Shown: piece after piece, positions 36,827 through 42,744 of the stretch
How the letters are laid out: each line of letters opens with the position of its first letter
Numbering within the stretch: the stretch's first letter is position 1
Source: Dactylosporangium sp. AC04546
Lineage (GTDB): Bacteria; Actinomycetota; Actinomycetes; Mycobacteriales; Micromonosporaceae
Assembly: GCF_022095675.1 (NCBI RefSeq)
Contig: NZ_JAHYSG010000104.1
Span: 1-42,744 of the forward strand
Length of the DNA stretch: 42,744 bases
Direction of reading: 5' to 3'
Made by a program: the position numbers and the translations under genes
Notes under the pieces: generated by a model
What the model was told of the DNA's origin: nothing
The model's database searches: none
What the model saw: the letters and a program-made list of their open reading frames with translations, nothing else

Positions 36827-37494
36827 TTGCGGGAGCGTGATCCGGCGCGGTTCGACGATCCCGAGAACTGGTCGGGCGGCTTCTACGAGCTCGACATCGA
36901 GCTGGGCCGAGCCGATTCGGTGCGCCTGCAGTCGGCGTTGACGGTGCTGTGGGCTGCCGCTGGTATCGAGGGCTGTTTCGCGGATCCTCGAATGGCAAAC
37001 GGGCTGACGGTGGTACCGCTGAATGTGTCGTCACTCGAGGAGCACGGCCTGCTCGCCGGGATCGTGACGCTGCCTACCGGCCACCGTGTCGTCTGTGCCT
37101 GCACTTCGGTCGAATTCGACGACGGCCAGCAGTGGCTGACCTTGAACCTTCCGCTCGGCGCTCTCGCTCGTACCGATCGGCGTATTGGGGCGTTCCGTTC
37201 GGCGAGGATGACGGTCCTGTGTCGTTGGGCTGGCGGCATCAGCTCGACGCTTGGCTCGGTACCGTCGCTGATGCTGTCCACACGGAGGTCGGGATCGCCT
37301 GCGCGCTCATCGGGTTCGAGATCGATGCCGGGAAGGACGCCGCCTCGTTTGCGGCCGGCCTGCCTGTGGAGCGGTGGGAGGCGATCGCGTTGCCGGGCCG
37401 GGCGGCTTGGTTCATACGTCGGCCAACCGGTGAACGGGTCACGAGGCGGGTAGCTCTGCGAGGCGGTACCGGTACCAGCCGGCTTGGGCGATAG
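36827..37494 (+). pseudogene. Conserved hypothetical AICE gene, frameshifted
   Basis: The first half, from TTG 36827, reads PENWSGGFYELDIELG, ALTVLWAAAGIEGCFADP, LEEHGLLAGIVTLPTGHRVV and LPLGALARTDRRIGA. From ~37,190 the coding signal moves to the -1 frame: PFGEDDGPVSLGWRHQLD, AVHTEVGIACALIGFE, VERWEAIALPGRAAWFI. Adding one C in the TTCCG at 37,192 would join them (GAFPFGED). The tail overlaps the end of the convergent replication-relaxation gene by 56 nt. I recognise it only as a protein type that often sits beside int/xis in actinomycetes; function unknown. Either a decayed gene or a homopolymer error. Confidence 0.6.
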
Positions 37495-38278
37495 CCCACA
37501 CTTCGCCGGCCGGTGACGATGAGTCGGTGCGGTGGCCGGTGGCGACCGGCACGATCGGCGGCTGGTCGGTCAGCATCCGTTGGAGGTTGCGTTCTCGAGC
37601 GGGGCTGTGGAGCCAGAACAGCACCGGCCAGACTCGGCCGAGATGGCGGGCGAGTTCGGTGTACCCGTCGAGCTTGTCGACGAGCGTGCCCAGTGGCTCG
37701 GTGCCGGTGTCGTACTCCAGGAAGAACGGCACGGTGACGCCGTCCTCGGTCCACTCGCCGTACCCGTCGGGGCGGACCCGCGGCTGGTATGCGCGCAGCA
37801 CGACGGGATCGTCCGAGCGGACGAAGGCGCCGGGCCGCCGGCAGGCCGACTCCGACCACCAGGCGTCCAGTGTCGTTCCTGGATGGCTGCGGGCGTGGCC
37901 GGCGAGGTCGGTGAAGAACTGGTTGATGCCGAGCCGGTGTGCGAGGAGGTGCCCGGCGGTCCAGCGTCGTCGTTCGGTACGGGCGTGTTCGCGCCGCGGC
38001 GGGTGCTCACCGCGGGCGGCGGCGATGGTTTCGGCGCCGAGCTGGTCGATGACGTAGTGGTACGGGTAGGAGCCGCCGTCGGGCCGGTTCGGTCGGAACC
38101 GAGCGATCAGCCGTAGTTCGGTCAGGGTCCGTAGCCGTCGTTGGCAGAAGTCCAGCGACGGGAACAGCGCGTTGGCGATCTGGAACGACGTGAGCACGCC
38201 GTGGTCGTACAGCCAGCCGAGCAGGGTCCGATCCCGGGCGGTCAGGCGGACCTGGACGCGAAGGACGGGGTCATCCAT
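37439..38278 (-). CDS. Replication-relaxation family protein
   Basis: A 279-residue protein matching the Replic_Relax type: an N-terminal winged helix (LTARDRTLLGWLYDHGVLTS, FCQRRLRTLTELRLIARF) and a nuclease-like core containing RRRWTAGHLLAHRLGINQFF and FFLEYDTGTEPLGTLVDKLDGY. Relatives are found in actinomycete plasmids and AICEs and are linked to replication or mobilisation of the element. The ATG is at 38278. A possible 75-codon gene upstream overlaps it by 8 nt. The repeat-rich region beginning ~300 bp upstream may contain its origin or operator. Confidence 0.85.
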   Translation of the reverse strand: MDDPVLRVQVRLTARDRTLLGWLYDHGVLTSFQIANALFPSLDFCQRRLRTLTELRLIARFRPNRPDGGSYPYHYVIDQLGAETIAAARGEHPPRREHARTERRRWTAGHLLAHRLGINQFFTDLAGHARSHPGTTLDAWWSESACRRPGAFVRSDDPVVLRAYQPRVRPDGYGEWTEDGVTVPFFLEYDTGTEPLGTLVDKLDGYTELARHLGRVWPVLFWLHSPARERNLQRMLTDQPPIVPVATGHRTDSSSPAGEVWAIAQAGWYRYRLAELPAS

Positions 38279-38498
38279 GGCGCCGCCCGCCCCACCGGAG
38301 ACCCCCTTCAGGAGGGTCTGTCGGAGTTGATCGGTACTTCCGTGACAGCGGCTCTGACCTGCGTCGTGAGCGCGGTGGAGGGGTCAGTCCGCGGGTCAGC
38401 TTGAAGGCTGACCCCATTGCTGACGGCAAGCGGGACGGTGGGGCTGACACCGAGACGTGTACGTCGAGCTCGGGGTGGCGAAGCGTGGTCGTGGACAT
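38271..38498 (-). CDS. Possible small protein upstream of replication-relaxation gene
   Basis: A 75-codon frame with CGGAG 7 nt before the ATG at 38498, and 8 nt of overlap with the following gene. The first ~30 codons have strongly GC-rich third positions (MSTTTLRHPELDVHVSVSAP), while the second half is Arg/Pro-rich and less convincing. No family is recognised. It may be a real coupled leader gene or chance. Confidence 0.4.
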   Translation of the reverse strand: MSTTTLRHPELDVHVSVSAPPSRLPSAMGSAFKLTRGLTPPPRSRRRSEPLSRKYRSTPTDPPEGGLRWGGRRHG

Positions 38499-38574
38499 GA
38501 GTCGACTCCGGGTCTTGGTCAGGGGGCTCGTGCCCTGGGGTTCGGATTGGGCTCGTCATCCCCCTATCCGGGTT

Positions 38575-38742
38575 TGTGAGCGCTGGCGAACACCCCCATC
38601 ACTCACAGCCGCTCACAGCGCGCGTCGTCCCGCTGTGTGAGCCGGCTGTGGGCGGTTGTAAGTGGAGTGTGAGTACTTGGGCGCCGTCGTTGTGAGCGGC
38701 GTGTGCTACTTGGACGCGGCGGCTGTGAGCGCCTGTGAGCGG
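38575..38742. repeat. Iteron-like cluster A (TGTGAG boxes)
   Basis: TGTGAG occurs at 38575, 38636, 38668, 38691, 38724 and 38734, and its complement CTCACA at 38602 and 38612: eight copies in 168 bp, several extended to TGTGAGCGG. No gene is present. The density resembles plasmid iterons or clustered operator sites upstream of a replication gene. Confidence 0.65.
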
Positions 38743-38810
38743 CAGACGGTTGACACGAGCCGGTCCGCGGCAGTGGCGGATGACCGCGCTCCGGCCGACG
38801 ACATGGTCCG

Positions 38811-39316
38811 GTGACAAAAAGTGTCACGCATGCGGTTGTGATACCCGTGGGATGTCAACGGCATGGATCGATGTCACGACTGTCGCGCCGGCCTGTGACA
38901 CGGCGCGACGTGGTGGCCCTGACAGTGGCGCGACCCAGAACTCGGCCTTGGCTGTGACACGGTGACACGGCGGTGGTCCGCCGCCGTGACAACCCCATGA
39001 TCGAATGTCAATCCGCAGCTACGGGCGACCTTTACATCGATGTTCTTCTGTGGCATCGGTTGTTTGTCATTGGCGCTGTGGCATGACATCCGCGCTGGCG
39101 CCGGTGGCCCGCCGGTCACAGGGTCACGGGGTCCCTGTGAGCCCCTGTGTGCGCGACGTGAGTGCGTGACACCCGCGGCCGTGAGTGTCATGTGCGACGG
39201 ACACCGCGCCGTCACGGGGCCGCAGTGTCACGAATGACATCGATCTGTGTCGTTGACATGGACATGCCCGGCCAGCATGGCGTGACACGTGACAAGCGCC
39301 GTGACCGCAGTGTCAC
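38811..39316. repeat. Iteron-like cluster B (GTGACA/TGTCAC boxes)
   Basis: GTGACA or its complement occurs at least 12 times: 38811, 38822, 38872, 38895, 38954, 38962, 38986, 39166, 39226, 39282, 39289 and 39311. The first pair forms an inverted repeat around AAAAG (38811-38827). Many copies extend to GTGACACGG. By chance about 0.25 copies would be expected in 500 bp. No credible coding frame is seen. Likely an origin, a partition-type site or an operator array. Confidence 0.7.
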
Positions 39317-39618
39317 GATGTCCGCGTCGCTGTCCGGCTATCACGCCGGCGATGCTCCTGTGCGACGGTGACAGCGTCGGCGAGCACCTCGACTGGCACG
39401 TCGAGCACCTCCGCCAGCACGGCCATCATCGTCCCGCCCGGCAGCCGCACCCCGCGCTCGTACCGCGACAACTCATGCCGGGTGATCGTCGCCCGCCCGG
39501 ACACCGAGCAGACCCGATCGGCCGGATCCCGCTGACTCAGCCCGAGCGTCCGGCGACGGTTGGCAACGAGCACACCGAAGTCGCTCACAGCGGCGGTACT
39601 GCTGATGATTTGCTGCAT
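39313..39618 (-). CDS. XRE-family helix-turn-helix regulator
   Basis: A 101-residue Cro/CI-type protein: FGVLVANRRRTLGLSQRD, then ATITRHELSRYERGVRLPGG, then MMAVLAEVLDVPVEVL, the usual five-helix layout. The ATG has GGGAG 6 nt upstream. Its 3' end overlaps the last GTGACA-type box, and the whole repeat array lies directly downstream, so it may bind these boxes to control the element (inference). It lacks any other domain. Confidence 0.85.
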   Translation of the reverse strand: MQQIISSTAAVSDFGVLVANRRRTLGLSQRDPADRVCSVSGRATITRHELSRYERGVRLPGGTMMAVLAEVLDVPVEVLADAVTVAQEHRRRDSRTATRTS

Positions 39619-39680
39619 CGACGCTCCCGGTAAGTCGGTGGACGTCGATCAACGCTTGCCTTTGCGTGAGGGTCAAGTCG

Positions 39681-40472
39681 TTAGCGGGGTCGAGTGACCA
39701 GGGAGGCGATGAGCGTTGCGAGCCGGGCTGCCGGCACATCGAGGTCGGAGCGGCGTCGGCTGCGTCGGGCCAGTTCGTGGAGGTGCACTGCGGCATCGCG
39801 GCGTGAGGCCCGCAAGGGTGTCTCGGAAAGCCGCCAGCCACCGATCTCGTCGAGAGGGTGGGTGTCGATGATTTCCAGAAGACGGTAGATGTCCTCGGCA
39901 TCCCGGGGCTGAAGGCGTGAACCGTACGCGAGCGCCTTGATGACGAGCGCGAGTTCGACCGTGGGAACGCGTACGGTGAACTCCAGCGTGGCGTCGTTGA
40001 GCATCCGCGCTCGCGCGTCGATCACGATGGGGTCGGCGGCCAGGGCGGGGGCGAGCCCAGGGGCTGAGTCGAACGCGCGTCCGCCGAGTTCCTGGGGTCG
40101 GAAGCGGCCGTCGAGTGACGGTATGAGCAGGTCGACGGTGAGCTCGGGAACAGGTCCGCCCGCGACGGCGAGGTCGGGTACCGGCCTCGTGTAGCTGTTG
40201 CCGCTTGTGGCGGTGTACCCGTGGTCGAGGAGGCGCTGGTGGATGACACCGGAGCCGGCGAGTTCGGTAGTGATGGCGGCGTCGGCGTCACGGGTGCGGC
40301 GTACAGCGATCCCGGGGACGGGGAAGGCGGCCAGGAGCAGGGAAGCCATCTGCCCGCCGATGATGCGCACGTTCTGGTCGGCGGTGATCGCACTGATCTC
40401 CGCGAGGGATCGTATTGACAGTTCGTCTGCGTACGCGGTGGCGACGAATTCGACGTGACGCCTTATCTCCAC
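39681..40472 (-). CDS. Nucleotidyltransferase-like protein (AbiEii-like toxin candidate)
   Basis: A 263-residue protein with the nucleotidyltransferase-fold pattern: RIIGGQMASLLL (GG motif), then the catalytic pair RRTRDADAAI (DxD) ~25 residues later, and a third carboxylate candidate in ELTVDLLIPS. The C-terminal half is helical. This layout matches AbiEii/MenT-type toxins, which transfer nucleotides to tRNA or other targets. GTG 40472 overlaps the upstream winged-helix gene by 10 nt, the usual antitoxin-toxin order. The specific target cannot be told from the sequence. Confidence 0.75.
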   Translation of the reverse strand: MEIRRHVEFVATAYADELSIRSLAEISAITADQNVRIIGGQMASLLLAAFPVPGIAVRRTRDADAAITTELAGSGVIHQRLLDHGYTATSGNSYTRPVPDLAVAGGPVPELTVDLLIPSLDGRFRPQELGGRAFDSAPGLAPALAADPIVIDARARMLNDATLEFTVRVPTVELALVIKALAYGSRLQPRDAEDIYRLLEIIDTHPLDEIGGWRLSETPLRASRRDAAVHLHELARRSRRRSDLDVPAARLATLIASLVTRPR

Positions 40473-41461
40473 AGCCGCTCCCGAAGTGCCCGTGCTCGTA
40501 GTTGGTCGACCGCTGAGTCAACATCCCCGCCGGGTGACCGGCGGAGATCCCATGCAGCGATAAGTGGGTCGGTGTACCGACGCGGGATTCCCTGCCGTGT
40601 GGATGGCAATGTGCGGGACATAGTCAGCACGGTCGGGTCTCGAGGGGTGCGCAGCTCGACGGTCGCGTCCGTCGGCCGTACGACCGCGAAGCCGTGCTCC
40701 TCCAAAGAGGGCTGGTTGACGATGTAGGCGACGACGCGGCTCGGGCGGCGCCACGGGGCGTACAGGTCGGCGGCGAGGTCGCCGGACACGGCCGGCGGGA
40801 CATCGCCTCGGTCGCGGGCAACGGATTCGATGCGTTCGAGCTGGGTCGCCGGGTCCCCGGTCGTCGCCCAGTACGTGGTCAACCCGCGAGGTCCTGGATA
40901 GTCCGCCATGAAGCGATCCCAGCACCCCGCCCGGTCCACGACCTGCCAGCCGGCCGGCGTGCGCGCCACCAACTCGTCGAGCGGCGGTAGTTGCTTGCCG
41001 ACCGCAACGTGCGACACGCCAAGCTGACGCGCGATCTCTGACTGCGACAACGGCTTGGCCGGGCTCAGTGTGAACAACCTGAGCATGGCGAGCCGGGTCC
41101 AACTCGTGCGTCCCGGATGTGCGGGGACGGCTGGCCGTTGCTCACCGGCCCGGTACGTCTCGCCTTGGAAGCAGACGACCGCCTCATCCACCGCCGCATA
41201 GGCGACGCGGTGATCCCGTTCGGCGGCACTCTTCAAGGCACGCCCCGCTTGTGGGACCACGAAGAGCAGCCCGTCCACGCGCGGTCGGAGCGCCCTCACG
41301 GCGCGATCGATCTCGCGCGGGCTCGGGGAATGGCGCAGCAGCATGACCTGGCGACGTGACCATCGGCCGTCGCCGGTGCCGACCTCGATCTCGGCACTGT
41401 CCACGACCCGTCGGTCCAACCCGGCGTCGAGCAGCAACTCGACACCGTCAACGGTCTCCAC
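40463..41461 (-). CDS. Winged-helix regulator, antitoxin partner (AbiEi-like)
   Basis: A 332-residue protein. The first ~130 residues are a nuclease-fold-like or unknown domain (VELLLDAGLDRRVVDSAE, RVDGLLFVVPQAGRAL). A winged helix follows (LAMLRLFTLSPAKPLSQSEI, ARQLGVSHVAVGKQLPPL), then ~150 residues ending in YTDPLIAAWDLRRS, a segment common in antitoxins paired with nucleotidyltransferases. The start is GTG 41461. A perfect 14-bp-arm palindrome covers the presumed -10 (minus-strand TAGAAT, + 41488-41493), so it very probably represses itself. It overlaps the toxin-like gene by 10 nt. Confidence 0.75.
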   Translation of the reverse strand: METVDGVELLLDAGLDRRVVDSAEIEVGTGDGRWSRRQVMLLRHSPSPREIDRAVRALRPRVDGLLFVVPQAGRALKSAAERDHRVAYAAVDEAVVCFQGETYRAGEQRPAVPAHPGRTSWTRLAMLRLFTLSPAKPLSQSEIARQLGVSHVAVGKQLPPLDELVARTPAGWQVVDRAGCWDRFMADYPGPRGLTTYWATTGDPATQLERIESVARDRGDVPPAVSGDLAADLYAPWRRPSRVVAYIVNQPSLEEHGFAVVRPTDATVELRTPRDPTVLTMSRTLPSTRQGIPRRYTDPLIAAWDLRRSPGGDVDSAVDQLRARALRERLWR

Positions 41462-41470
41462 CCTGCCAAT

Positions 41471-41503
41471 GTAACCTACCTAGAGAAATTCTAGGTAGGT
41501 TAC
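41471..41503. promoter_or_regulatory. Perfect palindrome, operator of the toxin-antitoxin-like pair
   Basis: Arms GTAACCTACCTAGA (41471-41484) and TCTAGGTAGGTTAC (41490-41503) are exact complements around GAAAT. A minus-strand -10 candidate TAGAAT lies inside it, and the GTG start follows 10 nt later. This is the position expected for an autoregulated promoter. Confidence 0.75.
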
Positions 41504-41630
41504 AGCCTTCACGGGCGTGGCCCGCGAGACGGACGCGCAGGACGGGAGTGTGGCACGGTCGCCTCAGGGTGAGAGCGGTCTACGCCGCTCAGCTTAAGTT
41601 TTCCTCTCGATTAGCAACCATTCGATGACG

Positions 41631-41636
41631 TAGAGT
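41631..41636 (+). promoter_or_regulatory. Putative -10 element of the FokI-like nuclease gene
   Basis: TAGAGT lies 29 nt before the ATG at 41666, and a G-rich RBS (GGGGGGAG) lies between. The -35 is unclear. The 160-bp region between this gene and the divergent antitoxin-like gene shows nothing else. Confidence 0.35.
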
Positions 41637-41665
41637 GCATCTACGGTGATCGCTGGGGGGAGCTG

Positions 41666-42687
41666 ATGGCTTCAGTTGCCACACCAGATGGCGGTGCGTC
41701 GAATAGCCGGCGGGTATCCACCCAACATGGAACCGGTGGCGACGTCGCGAGCCTTCATGGGCTCACGCTAGGGGACTTGAAGCGGCTGTGCCTGGTGCTG
41801 ACGGCGGAGATGAACCCCGTTGTTAAAGAGAACCTGGACTACGGCGACTTCCTCGACTTGAAGCTCGAATCGACCGTCTTGCTTCGTCCGCGTACGGTCC
41901 TTCTGCGTCTGACAACGACACCGGCGACCCGAGACGACCTCTCGGCACTTATCAGAGACGGCAACGACGGTGGATACGCGGACTATCTGCTGCTGTCCAC
42001 CGTGCCGTCACCAGACGAGCACGTCCGAACCTCTCAGCACTACTTCGGTCCCGACGACGTGCTCGATCTGTGTAAACGCTCGCACTTCGTCGGCTGGGCC
42101 GGAGGCCGCCCGATCGCCCGCGGCGATGCATACAGCCAGGCCCGCCGCCGCGCGGGACACCTGGCCGAGCTAGACAATATCGGGCTGACGTGGCTTCCCG
42201 CGCTATCGCGTAACCGCTTGCCATGGCCCCTGCGCAACTCCCCCGTTCCGGCAAACGAATGGTTCGAGATCGCGACGTTTCGCCTGGCGACCCGACTGTT
42301 CAGGATCGACGGCGTCCGTCTGGGCGCGGCAGGTCGTGCCAAGCGCGTCGGTGACGCGTTGCTGTGGTCGCAGGGGACCCTGGTACTCCTCGACTGCAAG
42401 GCTGCTCAAGACGGCTACCGTCTCGAAGTTGACGACGAGCGACGGCTCGTCGAGTACGCGAAGCAGCAGCACGACGGCCTACCCGTCGGCGGCAAGATCA
42501 AATATGTGGTGCTTGTCAGCTCCGCGTTCCCGTGTTCGACGACGACCGGCGGCGATTTCAAGAAAGGCGACGCGCGTTTACCAAGGTCGGTAGCGATCTC
42601 GCGTGTATCGGCGCCGATGACCTGGTCGATGCCGCGCTCATCCTCGCGCGGGATGCCGATGACACACGATCGCTTACCAGAGGTTGA
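41666..42687 (+). pseudogene. FokI-like PD-(D/E)XK nuclease, frameshifted near the end
   Basis: ATG 41666, after GGGGGGAG, opens ~285 residues with KRLCLVLTAEMNPVVKENL, GYADYLLLSTVP and WFEIATFRLATRLFRIDG. The nuclease core is GDALLW, ten residues on LLDCKAAQDGYRL, then RRLVEYAKQQ and KIKYVVLVSSAFP. This spacing (D...DxKA..GGY.L...E) closely parallels the FokI cleavage domain (DGAIY...VDTKAYSGGYNL). After ~42,530 the coding signal moves to the -1 frame: VFDDDRRRFQERRRAF, KVGSDLACIGADDLVDAAL, stop at 42687. One missing C in the TTCCCG would explain it. Probably a restriction-type nuclease; the N-terminal part could recognise DNA or a partner. A decayed gene or a consensus error. Confidence 0.65.
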
Positions 42688-42697
42688 AGGGTCAGGG

Positions 42698-42744
42698 TTA
42701 CGGCGGTTCGGGACCGAGGGTCAGGCCGGTGTGGGTGAGGAAGC
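42698..42744 (-). CDS. 3' end of an unidentified gene
   Basis: The last 47 bases, read on the minus strand, encode FLTHTGLTLGPEPP and a TAA at 42700-42698. The rest lies outside the window. Too short to identify; it converges on the FokI-like gene. Confidence 0.3.
   Translation of the reverse strand, partial: FLTHTGLTLGPEPP

Noticed and set aside
9481..42744. CRISPR array or phospholipase-D nuclease (DrmC) in the accessory region
   Set aside because: No regularly spaced direct repeats of CRISPR size and no HxK(x4)D pair in a credible gene were seen.

Overview
The window reads as chromosomal DNA of a high-GC actinomycete. I favour the Micromonosporaceae (inference). The reasons are GC near 70% in the housekeeping part, many GTG/TTG starts, several promoters that look leaderless (TANNNT -10 element 6-7 nt before the start codon), an MsiK-like sugar ATPase, the cysS-rlmB pair, and an int/xis/replication-relaxation set typical of actinomycete integrative elements.

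Region 1 (1-9.5 kb) is conserved core. It holds the 3' end of a 5S rRNA gene with a perfect palindromic terminator, an F420/flavin luciferase-like oxidoreductase, an IclR regulator, a lipoprotein, cysteinyl-tRNA synthetase (cysS), a TrmH/RlmB-type rRNA methyltransferase, a membrane-anchored Hsp70-like protein with an extracytoplasmic beta-propeller, an MsiK/UgpC-type ABC ATPase and tRNA-Thr(UGU).

Region 2 (9.7-34.4 kb) starts right after the tRNA and is a defence island, nearly all on the minus strand. In transcription order: a primary-like sigma-70 factor, drmA helicase, drmB (DUF1998), an antisense vsr endonuclease, a truncated drmD SNF2 helicase run into a large N6-adenine methyltransferase (drmMI), a 2113-residue DUF1998 helicase with a nuclease-like C-terminus, a UvrD-like helicase, a DUF4365 protein, an unknown protein and an HNH endonuclease. 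Many of these genes overlap by 1-4 nt. A divergent C5-cytosine methyltransferase (drmMII/dcm-like) sits at the right edge. This is a DISARM-type locus with features that are not canonical: the sigma factor is translationally coupled to drmA, a LexA/SOS-like box lies upstream, no PLD nuclease (DrmC) is visible, and a deletion appears to have fused drmD to drmMI out of frame.

Region 3 (34.5-42.7 kb) is an AICE-like element or its remains. It holds a frameshifted EVE-like gene, tyrosine integrase, excisionase, a frameshifted conserved gene, a replication-relaxation protein, about 0.75 kb of intergenic DNA packed with two families of short repeats (TGTGAG and GTGACA, iteron-like), an XRE regulator, a two-gene toxin-antitoxin-like pair (winged-helix protein plus nucleotidyltransferase) behind a perfect 14-bp-arm palindrome, and a frameshifted FokI-like nuclease gene. 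Three genes here carry single-base frame breaks, so either the element is decaying or the consensus has indel errors.

How the parts may work together (inference): DNA damage or phage entry could release the SOS-like operator, express the sigma factor with drmA/drmB, and through it amplify the rest of the island. The adenine and cytosine methyltransferases would mark self DNA, and Vsr would repair T:G mismatches from 5-methylcytosine deamination.
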